A stretch of DNA of 64,000 nt from Fragilariopsis cylindrus CCMP1102. Its lineage: Eukaryota > Bacillariophyta > Bacillariophyceae > Bacillariales > Bacillariaceae. The stretch is from NCBI GenBank assembly GCA_900095095.1, contig FMBT01000350.1, forward strand, positions 124,001 to 188,000, in the 5' to 3' direction. The translations under genes and the position numbers were made by a program. This document shows positions 24,748 through 36,620 of this stretch, in pieces (positions within the stretch are counted from its first letter, which is position 1; the number at the start of each line of letters is the position of its first letter). Under the pieces are notes generated by a model that saw only the letters and a list, made by a program, of their open reading frames with translations, had not been told where the DNA came from and did not search any database.

Positions 24748-25162
24748 GGTAATGCACTTGAAATTTATAAAAGAAGAAAAGAGGTTGTCTCGAAATCAAA
24801 AAACAAGGATCTTTTTGAATTTTTCAAAATAATATCCTTTTCAGTCACGCGAGAGTGAGTCGAGTCGCGTCAATTTGCTCGCGTGAATATAAAAATTGAG
24901 CAAATAACGTAGATTTGCCTTACCCCCGATAGATTTTTCTCTTTTCACATCTAGCATCATGCTTTACCCTTTCTTTGTTGTTCCCATTGCAATTCAAATT
25001 GGATCCAACTGCCTCTGTCTTTGACCAAAGCTGTCAACCATATCAGCATAGGTATAGCATAGGTCCTCATAGATAAAATTAATTATCTACTGATAGTAGT
25101 AGAAGGTTCCTGTTCCTCTTTACAAGTTGTAGATTTACTTATTGAACTCATCAACAATCATA
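24748..25162. other. Divergent spacer between the C69 peptidase and the gene at 25163
   Basis: Candidate bidirectional promoter. About 24842-24895 has a GC-richer stretch with a repeated ctcgcg/gagtcgcg motif. No ORF supported. Confidence 0.4.
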
Positions 25163-26677
25163 ATGAATTCGTCGTCCGTGAATAATAATAACAACGATAA
25201 CGGCCCTGGTCGTGTTGATGCTGATGCTGATGTTGATGCTGATGCTGATGTTGATGATGACAACAATCCTCAAAAATCCGTGAATATATTGGAAGAAGAA
25301 GACGACAACAATAGTATCGAAAGCGACGATAACATAGAAATTCCTGAGAATCACAATTATGCAAAACTACACCCAGTTAGTACGAATGGTAGTACTGATA
25401 TTGACGCGTCGTCATCCTCTACAAAAGCACAACAAGTACTAGGAGTTCAATCCTACAAGTCGGTAGAGGCAACAACATCAACAGCAACAAAAACAAAAAC
25501 GTCCTCCTGTACTACAACAGTAACGTCGTGTGATCTTCCTTCTGGATACGAGACTGAATGGGAAAGTATCCTATTCGTATCGCTCCAACAAATCCTTCAT
25601 CGTCATCATCGTTGTCATCCTCGTCTTCAAATTAGGCTGTGTTATCACTAGGGATAATTTTCACGCTACGTGTAATAATAATAGTGATAATGCTGATACT
25701 AGTACTGACATTAATCAAGTAAAAAGAAGAAGTTACCACATTGTCGTGTCAGAAATTTGGTGGAAGATGGACTGGGGATTCAATGTGGGTTGAAGGTAGA
25801 TGATTGGTTCTTGTGTCCAATGACTGCAGCGATGCGATGGCAACGGCAACGGCAACGATGGTCAATGGCGATGACAAGAATAGAAATATCGAACAATACG
25901 AAAAGTATAATGGACCCTTGAAATTGTCAAACTATAAAGAAATTCAAATTTGGTCGAAAGATATTCCCTACCATCCTATTCGTGTACTACGACGACGACA
26001 GCAACAGGTGCAACAGGAGCAACATCAACAGCAACAACAACAACCAACAACAACAACAACAAAATGGCAGCCGCTTCCGGAACGATGGCGATAGCCACGA
26101 CGACGATAAATCATCCGCTGCAAGTACTTCAGAAGTCACAACAGCGATTACAAAGAAGATAAAGAACGTCGACGGCAATAATGACGACAACGACGACGTC
26201 GACGGGGGTTCGTCATCATCATCATCATCATCATCGTCTGAAGAGGGGTCATCTGATGACGATTCTGATGATGAATCTGATTCTAATTCTGACGATGAAG
26301 ATGGTAATAACCATTCTAAGACGACTTCTCGACCCGATGATGGTCTATCTAACTACGAACGTCTTCGTTTGGAACGTATTAAACGGAATCAAGAACGACT
26401 CCAACAGCTTGGCCTACATAAATTTAATATTGTACCACTGAAGAAGAAAAAGGAGGTGAAGAAGAAGAAGAAGAAACAACCGTCTATCGGAAGTCTTCAG
26501 CAGGACGCTCCTTTCACTAGGTCTCAACCGAAACGATCCGCCAGGAAGAACCCTAGTAAGACCAAGAGGGACAACGGCACCAATAGTGAAAATAACAATG
26601 ATGATAATAATAATAATAATAATAGAGCGAAAGGACCAACGAGAGTGGTGATGATGACGACGGCAACAACAACGACC
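25163..26677 (+). CDS. Indel-broken nuclear-type protein with Asp/Asn tracts and a Y-x-x-x-R-x-x-R-I-x-x-N motif
   Basis: Coding potential passes through all three frames. 25163-25568 starts MNSSSVNNNN and holds a DADADVDADADVDD tract. It then steps to SIPIRIAPTNPSSSSS, to DNFHATCNNNSDN and KRRSYHIVVSEIWWKMDW, to CGLKVDDWFLCP, to NDCSDAMATATATM and WSKDIPYHPIRVLRR. From 25982 a Ser/Asp-rich block leads to NYERLRLERIKRNQERLQQL and QPKRSARKNP. That last pair (Tyr-x3-Arg helix, then a basic Ser-Arg tail) is a pattern I associate with chromatin-linked algal proteins, not a firm domain. Five or more steps each equal one missing base. A gtaagt donor at 26678 and an acceptor at 26808-26809 suggest it continues into the next feature. 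Confidence 0.55.
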
Positions 26678-26809
26678 GTAAGTAATTAACTTCCAGCTGT
26701 GTATATTGAATACTATTTATTCTGTCTTTCCGATTCTTTTCATTAATGATATCGCTCACAAATGCTGTTCCCGTTTCTTTTCTTCGAACTTCCGCCCATT
26801 ATTTTTAAG

Positions 26810-29611
26810 GTCGACACAACAACCTAGCTACTACGACGATGGCCGCACGCACTACGAACAGAAGTCATAGTAACAACAGCAATGACGACGATAATCCCTT
26901 CTGTTTATTATGCAGTCACAACAATACCTCTGTTAGAATTCACCATCCATGGTGCTCTAAGAATCCGCAACGTGATACGGGAAAGGTAGACGAGCTCTTG
27001 AACCGTATCAAACACGGTGTAAAGAAGTTACAGTGTAATGCCTGTCAAACGGAATATCAAACGGGGAAGCAGGTTATCACAAATAATACAAGTAAAAAAA
27101 TAAACAACAACGCCAATGACGGTACTACTATGGTGAGACACAATCAAGCATGTTTGATATACCAGAAACAACTCCGCAATGTACGACGGCAACGAGAAAA
27201 AGAGGAGGAGGAGAGGGTGAGGAGTTAGAAGAAGAACCCAAAAAAGCTCGAACGATGAAGAAGAAGAGACGCGTTTCTACCACAGCAACAGTTACGTCAT
27301 CACAAAGTCGTAAAAGTAACGAAGAAGAAGATGACGACGACGACGACGAAGATGACAGATCAGTGTTCGAACCGGCTACGAAGAAAACCCGTCGAATGCA
27401 AGCTTTGACTTTTTCCAGAAAATCTTACAACAAGCAGACAGTAGCAGCAGCGACTGCAAATGATAATGATAGCAGTAATGATAATCATGATTCTCGAGTC
27501 AAACCAAGATGGGTTCCTCTTTCGGATGACGAACAAGACCCTGGGGTGAAGAAGGCTGGCAAATAGAAGACAGTTTATTGTATGGACCTCAACGTGGTAC
27601 CGGGCATTTAGTATCAAATAATCGGTACGCAATGAATCCATTCGAGATCGGCTCGAACTATCATCGTACACATGGTACGCCAGAAAAAGGACTAAGTATC
27701 CTCGGTCTTACCAGAGATCCTCTTGGGAAATTCCCATGGGGTTTCGTAGTGACTCGTCACGAGCTCGGTTGGGCATGTATCGTTGAAACCGTCCATCAGA
27801 ACACTCCTGCATCAGCAGCAACGTTCGTGGGAGTACCATCGAACGATAAAGATTTCTCCTCGAGTGCATCATTGAATATCAATGATATGATAATGATGAT
27901 CAATGGGAAAATCGTTGGAGGTATGAGCGAAGTGGAATTCAATTTGGAACTTGAAATGAATTCCCCCAACCTGATCTTAGGTATATCGAAATACAAGCAT
28001 GCTCAAACAGTGGAACGAAATTTTACAATTCTCGAACAGCAACTCTTACACCATCAAGACTCTGTCGCCCGTGATAACCGTATGATTGGATGGCAAGAAA
28101 TAGGCACTGGATCTGTTCCAACAGCACCAGTCAGGACACCGTTGTTGGCAGAACGTAGGATCGAAGATGTTTCTCTCACGACTCAGGATGAATTTGGTTC
28201 GGATGATGCTGTTGACAATGATGATGAAGCTATAGCCACTAATACTGATCCTGATGATGAAGTTGCTGATATGACCTCTCAACAACAATCCAAGGCTAGC
28301 TGTACGTTATCATCTAATGTTGCTGTGGACGATGAAGCTGCTGATATTAGTAGTGACAATGATAGTGACGAATCTGTAGCTACTGCAACAAGTCCCGATT
28401 TTGTGCCACCTCAATCATCAAAACAAGTTGCTCAAAAATCGAAACGTTCCAGAGCCATCTCAGCACTTGCTCCACATTGCGGCGAAGGTAAACATTGGGC
28501 CGTACTGCGCGATGATAACAATCACGATGATGGCGATAACCATGATTGCACCATACGAAAACGGAGTAAGAGATTACGTAGCGGCAAAGTTGCTTTTTCA
28601 TCAAAACAAGTTGCTCAAGAATCGAAACGCTCCAGAGCCATCTCAGCACTTGCTTCATATTGCGGCGAAAGTAAACATTGGGCCGTACTGCGCGATGATA
28701 ACAATCACGATGATGGCGATAACCATGATTGCACCATACGAAAACGGAGTAAGAGATTACGTAGCGGCAAAGTTGCTTTTTACTGTTACTGTGGGAGAAA
28801 TGTTGCAAATGAATACGGACTTAAAATTGATCAAGCGAATAATAGGTGTACGACTTTGGCATCAGCATCGGCAGCTGCTGGTAAGGTCAAGGCCAAGAAT
28901 GGAAGTGAGGATGACGACAACAACAACGACATCAGTAGCAACACACGAGTTTTTAATTGTACCTGCGGAAGAACTTTTGATGACGAATTAGGCCTTAAGA
29001 TTGAGCAATTTTTTTCATCAGCATCGGCAGCTGCTTATAAGGTCAAGGCCAGTAATGAATGCGAGAATGACGACAACAGTATCAGTAGCAATAGATTTGT
29101 TTTTGACTGTGTATGTGGAAGAACTTTTGATAATGAAAAAGGCTTTAAGATTCATCAGACAAGAATGAGGTGTACGACTTTGGTATCATCAAAATTGGTA
29201 CCAACAATATATACAGCTGCTCGTAAGGTCAAGGCCAACAATAAAGGTGAGAATGACGACAACAGCATCAGTAGCAACAGATGTGTTTTTGACTGTGTAT
29301 GTGGAAGAACTTTCGATAATGGAAAAGGCTTTAAGATTCATCAGACAAGAATGAGGTGTACGACTTTGGCATCATCAAAATCGGCACCAACAATAAATAA
29401 TGAAAGCGATGACAATGGCAACAGTCACAGCAAAAAGCAAGCTGCATCATCAAAAAAGAAAGCAAAGAACTCAAGGAAGAAGAAGAATACAAACAACCCC
29501 GATGACGCTTTCAAATCTGAAGAGTACAGTTTTTTTTACTGTCCAACGTTGATACTTGTATCCGGGGGAAGGACCTATAAACAAGTCCTAGGGTCATATG
29601 CATTGGAGTGA
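26810..29611 (+). CDS. PDZ-domain protein with repeated CxC-H-C zinc-finger-like units
   Basis: Probably the downstream part of the 25163 gene. From 26839, two Cys/His clusters occur (FCLLCSHNN...HHPWC; LQCNACQTEY...RHNQACLIYQ). One missing base in the GAG run near 27210 leads to GEELEEEPKKARTM, and another near 27541 leads to PWGEEGWQIEDSLLYGPQ. A PDZ fold follows at about 27700-28010 (WGFVVTRHELGWACIVETV, then INDMIMMINGKIVGG). After an acidic linker come a duplicated 61-codon block and four C-x-C-G-R-x-F-x4-G-(L/F)-K-I units, the last two complete with His and Cys (FDCVCGRTFDNEKGFKIHQT). Such GLKIHQ fingers occur in retroelement and DNA-binding ORFs. Basic C-terminus. The 27578 frame starts with TTG, so it is not a separate gene. 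Confidence 0.6.
28415..28780 (+). repeat. 183-bp in-frame tandem duplication
   Basis: 28415-28597 and 28598-28780 are nearly identical, with only a handful of substitutions (61 codons each, SSKQVAQ(K/E)SKRSRAISAL onward). It lies inside the PDZ/zinc-finger ORF and keeps the frame, so the duplication is young. Confidence 0.93.
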
Positions 29612-30340
29612 AAAAGGAATAATCTTTAGAGTCAAACGAGACAGCCAAAGAAGAACCGAAGCAGGAGGATAACAACTCGGTGGTATTCGAAGCAGAAAAG
29701 GAAAAGAAAAATGGCAGAATACATCATCAATCATGGTTTAACTAGACTTTATAGTAGTAATAGTATCTCCCGCTTTGAATAATGTTTGCCTTATTTTATT
29801 AGCTAAGGTTATCACACAGAACAACTTTTCAAAAAAATTCGATATTTATCAACAAGCAACTTTGATAGTAACTATTTCCTTGGTCTTTGGATTATTGTTC
29901 ATTGTAATGTCCAAGCGTTCTACTAAGGTAGGGTTCTATATGTGGATTATGTAGTAGGACCTACATAGTTGTTAACCATCACTGACCTTGTCTATAGAAA
30001 TAGAAGAAGATTAATTTAAAGTTAGACCTAAAGTAGTTTTAAAATAACGACAATAATTCTACTGTACGCAGTAATAATAATAATAAGAAAATGGGGATTA
30101 CTAGTAGTAAATAATTACGTTACTCTCCCCCGAATTTGTTCCTTGCCGCCCTCAAAATTTGTTAGAGTTGAAGTCAAATCTTTCAAATTTTCTTTACAGA
30201 ATATATGTAGTGTGTAAGGACATCAAGAAACGCGCCATCGTCGTAACCTACCATTAGTAAGTACATCTGAAGATTGGCAACGAAGTGAACAAAATTATTA
30301 CTACTTCTATTTAGACCACTACCAAAATATTGTATCAACC
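29612..30340. other. Spacer upstream of the FCP gene
   Basis: Possible shifted-frame tail of the preceding gene to about 29750 (KEEPKQEDNNSVVFEAEKEK is readable). The rest is AT-rich and should hold the light-responsive FCP promoter. No motif assigned. Confidence 0.4.
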
Positions 30341-31146
30341 ATGAAATCGTCTATTACATTCCTCGCCCTTGCGACCGTTTCATCCGTATCAGCTTTTGCT
30401 CCTACACAAAGCTCCGGAAAATCATCATCAACCAAAGTCAGTTTAACGAAAGAAGAAATTTTATCAAGTCCAAATAATCTTGAATTAGGTGAAATTTTTG
30501 ATCCATTAGGGTTATCAGAATTAGGTGGTGATGAAACACTTTCATGGTTTAGACATTCAGAAGTGAAACATGGACGGGTTGCTATGGCAGCCTTTGTTGG
30601 ATGGTGCGCCACTGCCGGTGCTGGACTACGTTTCCCTGGTGAACTTGCTCACGGACTTAAGTTCGCGGATGTTCCTGGCGGTGGTGTCGAGGCATGGGAT
30701 GCTACACCTGGATGGGGTAAGGCACAACTGTTATTATTTGCTGGATTAATTGAATTCCACGATGAAATCTTTTACAGTCGACGAGCAACTCATTACTTGA
30801 AAGGTGGTATTCCTGGAAAGGTAAGAAAAAAAAGGCTTTGAATTTGAAAATTTGAATTAAATTATGATTCTGGGATAAGGACCTTTACGTATTTATATAT
30901 CTTGATTGATTCTAACCGTGTGTATTGTTCTCTTTGTTTCGTTTTATGAAATACTGCGAATCATCTCTAATATAGAATATGGTTCCTGGACTATATGATC
31001 CATTTAACTTATCAGCTGGAAAGACCGAAGAAACATTAGCACGTGGACGGGATGTTGAAATCAAGAACGGACGTTTAGCTATGATCGGTATTGCTGGATT
31101 ATATTTCGCTTCTGTCATCCCTGGATCTGTTCCTTTCCAACCATAA
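30341..31146 (+). CDS. Fucoxanthin-chlorophyll a/c-binding light-harvesting protein
   Basis: Thylakoid antenna protein. Exons 30341-30820 and 30976-31146 join in phase 0 to 216 residues, usual for FCPs. The N-terminus MKSSITFLALATVSSVSAFAP is a bipartite plastid presequence with the ASAFAP-type cleavage motif (SAFAP). Helix 1 has RHSEVKHGRVAMAAFVGW and helix 3 has RDVEIKNGRLAMIGIAGLY, the two chlorophyll-ligating Glu/Arg helices. The middle helix is QLLLFAGLIEFHDEIF. The insert GELAHGLKFADVPGGGVEAW between helices 1 and 2 may help assign the subfamily by alignment. The plus-strand stop is at 31144-31146. Confidence 0.93.
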
Positions 31147-31999
31147 ATAAACATACATGCTAGTATATATATATATATTTATATATATCGGGTTTACATC
31201 CTATAATAATGATAAAATACTATAGAATTTCTTTATTTTCCCACACACATAAATGCATACATACACGCACACTCTCTACCCCCACCCGTGGAGGAAGTTT
31301 ATTCATCATATAATTTTCTTCGTCGTTTGGTTGCACGTACTTAACACACTCTAAATTGCAAACAAACATACATGAGTGCATTTTTTTTACATTGGTAGAG
31401 TTTCTACTACTACTACTACTGCATGCACTACAACTACTCTAATTAAGTGATTAGTACTATTAACAGTCTCTTGTATTTGTATTTGTAATTATTTTAATTC
31501 TATTGCTGCATACCTGGTTGTATGGACAAAATTATCATTAATACCTAATATTGGACCTAGATATAAGAAATATCATCTCTTGGCTGTTCTTGTGATTTGG
31601 GCTACTGTATTGGAAGTAAGTGTACTTCATTCAGTAGATGAAAGATGGTCGAATCAATTTGTTCTAGTTCTGTTGTATTAATTCGTTAGAAAGGGTGTCG
31701 AGTACACGTCCAATACAACACAAGTGCGACAGTCAAGCATGCATTAGTATCATTCCTTTGGTTTTAGCTAGCTAGCTAGCTAGTTAGTTAGAACTAAAGT
31801 ATGGTAGGACTAACTTATTGTACTAAAAAGATGTTGGTTATCGTTTGTTTGCCTGCTTGTTCGTTTGTACCTCTCCATTCACCCATTCATCCATCCATCC
31901 ATTCATTCATGCCAAGAGCATCCCTCAAAATTTCGTTCAATCAATGTTCGAATGATTTGTTTCATATTATATTTGAATATACACCGTACAAGTACTGTA
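31147..31999. other. Spacer between FCP and the minus-strand gene at 32000
   Basis: Contains a TA tract (31161-31186), a TAC trinucleotide run at about 31409-31423, a GCTA run at about 31768-31786, and an orphan open frame at 31451-31681 reported separately. Confidence 0.5.
31451..31681 (+). other. Orphan open frame with membrane-type sequence, possible exon
   Basis: Frame open between stops, no ATG. Reads FNSIAAYLVVWTKLSL, then PRYKKYHLLAVLVIWATVLE, followed by a good gtaagt donor at about 31614. Acceptor candidate taacag at about 31471-31476. It looks like an internal exon of a membrane protein but no partner exons were found. Confidence 0.25.
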
Positions 32000-32866
32000 T
32001 TAGAATAGTGGACTATCAACGATACCAATTTGTAAAAAATCAAAATGAATTAATAATCGTGTAACAACAGTAGCAATTTTCCATTCCATTGATTTTGGAA
32101 TTTGATTTTCATTAATTTTAACAGATTCTCTTCCATGTATTTCAAGTAATGTATCCCATGCTGATTTAAAATCATCTTCATTTTCTATTGGATCAGGTAA
32201 TAATTTTTCAAGTTGTTCCAGTAGTACTATTGTGCTGTTATCATCAATTGAAGAACCAACAATTGGTATCGTTCCTTCTGTTGAATACTCAGATAAAAGT
32301 TGTTTTATATTTTCTTTCACTTCGATCAACATCTCTACCACTTCTTGTTGTACTACAACTTCTGTTATTACACCGTTATTATTATTTGTACTAACACTAT
32401 TAGTATCTTCTGATCGACCCGTTGGACGTGGATATTTCAATGCACCATCTAATACTCTATAAAGAATTATATTAACAACATCAGAGGATGCATCACCATC
32501 AAGGAAGTCTTGAAGAAATTTCCAACGATCGAATCGATCTTCTTTACCATCAAATGGGATTTCAATTTCAGTTTTAATTTCAGTTTCAACCTTTTCTGAA
32601 CTATCACTACTGACCATATCGAGACTACTTGTACTACTAATAGTAGTACCCCAAGGAAAGAATCCCGGTCGTTGGACAATAGAACGAATCAACATCGACA
32701 CTTCCAAGGAAGACGATGACGTCGTCGTCTCGTCATAAGAATGCCGATGTTGATTATTATTGACAACAACGGGCACGAAGGAATTTGACCATCGCGGTAA
32801 TGAATGCAGCACATTTACTAGTAGTAATACATGTAGCAACATGCTTCTTCTAAGGAGTATTTGCAT
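32000..32866 (-). CDS. Secreted or plastid-targeted protein of unknown function
   Basis: 288 residues, one exon. N-terminal hydrophobic leader MQILLRRSMLLHVLLLVNVL, then a low-complexity Ser/Thr linker (NQHRHSYDETTTSSSS). The body is acidic and predicted helical: DRWKFLQDFLDGD, VNIILYRVLDGALKYPRP, EVVEMLIEVKENIKQLLSEY, LEQLEKLLPDPIENEDDF. The ending SMEWKIATVVTRLLIHFDF is conserved-looking. The motif RVLDGALKYPRP suggests a small organelle protein family but I cannot name it. Confidence 0.7.
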   Translation of the reverse strand: MQILLRRSMLLHVLLLVNVLHSLPRWSNSFVPVVVNNNQHRHSYDETTTSSSSLEVSMLIRSIVQRPGFFPWGTTISSTSSLDMVSSDSSEKVETEIKTEIEIPFDGKEDRFDRWKFLQDFLDGDASSDVVNIILYRVLDGALKYPRPTGRSEDTNSVSTNNNNGVITEVVVQQEVVEMLIEVKENIKQLLSEYSTEGTIPIVGSSIDDNSTIVLLEQLEKLLPDPIENEDDFKSAWDTLLEIHGRESVKINENQIPKSMEWKIATVVTRLLIHFDFLQIGIVDSPLF

Positions 32867-33460
32867 TGTGTATGCAATGTCGTGGTCTGATTGTATTATG
32901 TGTTCCTGTATTCGTTTTCAACTTCGAATAGCATCTGCGGTAGTCGTAAGTTATTATGCATACCTACAATTACTTGAAGTACAGTAACTTTCCTACAGTG
33001 GTACATGCTCATATTCTTTTTTCTTTCATCCTTAGACAAACACTCATCAAGAATCCATCACTAAAAATCGCCGACAGAGAGTTTCATTGAGTCCCGGAAG
33101 ACTGCCATCGTAGTTTCAATCGTGCACGTCACACGCTGTGTGCGCGTCGTCGTCATCTATGACTCATAGATTTCAATATGATGTGTTCAAAGCTGATGTG
33201 ATTTTTGCACGGAGTTTCAAAGTACGTGAGAGGAATTATGTTCTCTCGAAATCGCAAACAAACATTCACGAAAAACACGTCTTTGTTTGTTCATCTGCTG
33301 CTGATCCAATACCGATGCTGCTACTCTGGAAGAGCTGACAATGTTGCAAAGGTGAATGCTCCGTTACAGCGACGTAATTAAAAAACTAGATAACACCTTA
33401 CATCTCACAATAAAATCAGAATATACTTTATTTGAAAAAGAAATTTAACAAAACGAAATA
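32867..33460. other. Divergent spacer
   Basis: Between the minus-strand gene at 32000 and the plus-strand gene at 33461. Short open frames lack coding character. A GC-rich stretch at about 33121-33150 contains repeated cgtc/gcgtc units. Confidence 0.4.
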
Positions 33461-34320
33461 ATGAAGTCATTCTTTGTCACAACCACCGCCCTTGTTCTTG
33501 CTGTATCACAAGTTACTGCATTCTCGACAACATCGTCATTTTCTGGATCCCAAGTAACACGGGCATCAGTTCAAAATAATAATGGTCTTACCATGGAATA
33601 CATTCCATCAGGAATTTCGAAAGCTCAATGGGCAAAAATGAAAGAAGATGAAAAGAACAAGAAAAATGGAAAGAATCTTGGACAAAGTGGTATCACCACA
33701 TTCAAATCAAGATCATTTTCCGATTGGCAAAAAGCTGGAGGAGTGAATCTTTTTCCTGGTAAGCATTCAAACCACCAACACATTACCCGCTATATTGCAA
33801 ACTTATATATATATCCGGTATTTTGTTTAGATTCCCCCCGTGTCGAACGAATCGATCGATTCGGCAACCAATTTCGGTTATCGTTCCAAACGACCACATT
33901 CTATCGTCGCAAACAATATTTATATATTTCTCTAACAAGAATCCATGTTCTCTCTATCTATCTTTTCTACATTCGTTACTTTCATTTTCTAAATTTCATT
34001 TACCAGTAAACCCTAAAGGACTGGACCCAAAAGATATTCCATACATGCAAAGACCTGGAGGTATGGCTGATAATTCTGATCTTATTGGCAAGAAGAAGAC
34101 GGGTGGTGCATTTTCTTTCGGTGGAAAGAAAAAGGCACCTGCAGCAGCACCAGTAGCTCCCCCTATGAAGGCGGGTTCATTTTCTTTCGGTGGAAAGAAG
34201 GCACCTGCACCAGTACCAGTAGCTGCTAAGAAGGCGGGTAAATTTTCTTTTGGTGGAAAGAAAAAGGCACCTGAACCAGAACCAGAAGCCCCAAAGAAGA
34301 AGAATTTCTTTGGACTTTAA
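33461..34320 (+). CDS. Plastid-targeted small basic protein with FSFGGKK repeats
   Basis: Exons 33461-33758 and 34007-34320 join in phase (V-N-P-K-G-L-D) to about 203 residues. The leader MKSFFVTTTALVLAVSQVTAF, then ST, fits a signal peptide plus transit peptide with Phe at the cleavage site. Mid-region: SGISKAQWAKMKEDEKNKK, then SFSDWQKAGGVNLFPV and LDPKDIPYMQRPGG. The C-terminus has three copies of a (A/S/K)FSFGGKK(K)AP unit separated by Ala/Pro/Glu linkers, ending KKKNFFGL. The Trp-containing middle block looks like a conserved photosynthesis-lineage protein. I cannot assign a function. Confidence 0.8.
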
Positions 34321-34569
34321 GGGACAAAAATTAACTTCATCGACGATCCCAATTTACTATGAATATAATTAATACGAATAGTGTCTGATTCTTTTGTGGA
34401 CCCTCCCCTTATTTCCCTTTTTTTTTGAGTGGGGGATACATAAAAATCGCGATATAAACACAATTTAAAGTACATTAGTTAGAATACGCTCTTATCATTG
34501 TTACATCATTCTATATTATAGTATTAATTGAAAAGTCGTACACTATTTTTCGGAGCATTGTGTGGTTTA

Positions 34570-36075
34570 CTACGCGTTTCCCATAACTGAAACATATCCA
34601 GGATCTGTCTTAGATGGTCTCAAGACAAGTAGATTTAATTTTAATTTTGAATCCACAAGTTGCCTAGCATCATCAATAGTTTTAAGCTGCTTAGGACGTA
34701 GCTTTCCATTAATGGAAAGAATCTGATCACCACGGTCCAAAGCTTCGGGGATCTGGTATACTTAATACGCGGAAAAGATAAGATAATATAGATTGTACAG
34801 TATATACGACTCAAGATAACACCGAGAACAAAAGTTATTAACAACCAGCTTTAAAAATATATATAGACCTACCTGTTTCGTAGGAAGGACCACGGTCAAT
34901 AGCATTAACGCAGATTTCACTACTTCGTTTACGTTTGAATTCATGAGATCATAGCCCGGCTCCATCATATTATATATGGTTTTTTTGGTTTTTTCCTACC
35001 ACAAACTAGCTATTATCACTGCTACTGTCGCCACCGACGATATCGTTATCGTTATTGTGCTCATGTTTTTCACCACTGATATCACCGTCGTTATCATTGT
35101 TATCATCCTCGTCTCCTTCACCAATGAAAGAATGATCGTTATTTTCAACTTCGTGAGCATTACTAGAACTATCCCAATCCTCCTCATCACCATTATCGTT
35201 TTCAAGATTATTTTTGGAAGTGCTAGGTTTCTCATTGGCATTGGAAAAAACTCTTGTAAAGCCCTGGATTTTGTAGATAATTTTTGTATCAGTAGCATTC
35301 CCCTGCAAGTAAATTCATAGATATATCAATGGAATGATGCTCGGTTAGATATTACTATGATATGGTTTTCTAGTTGTTTAGAATAATGAGCTCATGCTCA
35401 TGGGATAAATGATATATTTCATCGATACTGAATAATATCAACTAACTCACAGTTCTTGATCGATCTCGATCTCGATCAATTTCCTCGTATTACTCTGATT
35501 CATCATCATCATCATTATCATCTATCGGGATTCTGAAAAAAGGATAGAAAAATTCCGGGAAAGCGCTGTGAATAAAAGTAATTGATTGGTTATTTTTTGT
35601 TGATACAATTTGGTCTATCCATTGCTGTTATAACATCAACTTGATTTCTCGGCTATTTTTTATATATATATACAGTATACATGTACAACACAGTGTGGCA
35701 TTTCTTACACTTCGAGCCGAAAGCTATCGAGGAGTGAATTATCATTCTTTTGATTCTTAAGGTTTGAATATATTTTGCCTCATTGATTTCTAAGACACGA
35801 TCATCTACTCCAATTATTTGATCCAGTAGCACAATTTTTTGTAACCTTTTAATGTAAATAATCCATCAGATCGTTCCTCTCTACTTCAAACCTATCAATT
35901 TTTTCTTCCTTCGTTTTTCTTTTGATTGTGATGTCTAAAATGCTAAAATGGCATCGACGTCGTCATTATCTTTGTTGTTAATATTGAGAAATGAAGCCTT
36001 TATTCCGGATCGTTGCACACTTACTTCTGCTTTGCAACCAGTAGCGTGATAGTTACTGTAACTTCTACTTCTACT
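34570..36075 (-). CDS. Multi-PDZ protein locus, short exons and indel-broken
   Basis: Not visible as a long ORF, but coding pieces line up on the minus strand. About 36075-35950 reads GCKAEVSVQRSGIKASFLNI. One missing base then gives DITIKRKTKEEKIDRFEVER. About 35840-35700 reads LLDQIIGVDDRVLEINEAKY, a PDZ core. About 35570-35455 reads FPEFFYPFF and EEIDRDRDRSRT. 35304-35006 reads NATDTKIIYKIQGFTRVF then acidic repeats. About 34960-34873 reads FKRKRSSEICVNAIDRG. Exon 34760-34570 reads YQIPEALDRGDQILSING, then RPKQLKTIDDARQLV, a second PDZ core with its stop at 34572-34570. Several frame steps and one in-frame stop near 35505 are present. Real gene with consensus errors, or a pseudogene. The N-terminus was not found. 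Confidence 0.5.
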
Positions 36076-36620
36076 ATTACTTCTACTTTATTTCTTTACC
36101 GGCGTGCCGTCTCGTCATTATTATTTGTGTGAATGAAGTGTGAAGTGTGAAGTGTGAAGTGTGACGGTGTCCGATCATAGTTCGACACATATATTATATA
36201 CAGTACCGCGGTAATAGTAGCGAGTTTTATTTATTTGTGTATCCTCGATACATACCTACCAATAGTACGACTACGACGTAATCCGAATAGAAGATTCGTG
36301 GTAGATTCGACGACACGACAAAGAACAACAAATCGTGCCACGACCCCAAATCGTGAGAGGTCGCATACTACGACCTCGAAACTCCTAAGTAGCAGAAGGA
36401 CTTTCTGCCTTTTATCGAATACAGTATGCATTGGTAGATGCATGGTTCTCGTTTTACTAGATCTGCTTGTACATCAATTTAGCTGCTTCCGTAACCACAA
36501 AAAAAAGCATTCAACGTAAATGTTGTTCATTTTTACGGCCTTTCTTTTTTTGCAATTACAAATTTAGAATACCTGTACATATAAGACAAATATAAGTTAT
36601 AGTAAACAACAGAACTCACG
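36076..36620. other. Divergent spacer
   Basis: Includes about four tandem copies of the heptamer gaagtgt at about 36134-36163. ORFs here look non-coding. Confidence 0.4.

Noticed and set aside
28415-28780. CRISPR-like repeats
   Set aside because: The repeat is a two-copy coding duplication without spacers. Nothing array-like is present in the window, as expected for a eukaryote.
36231-36519. Overlapping ORFs of 70 and 94 residues
   Set aside because: Arg/Thr- and Val/Leu-rich translations of the same segment with no coding character or splice context.
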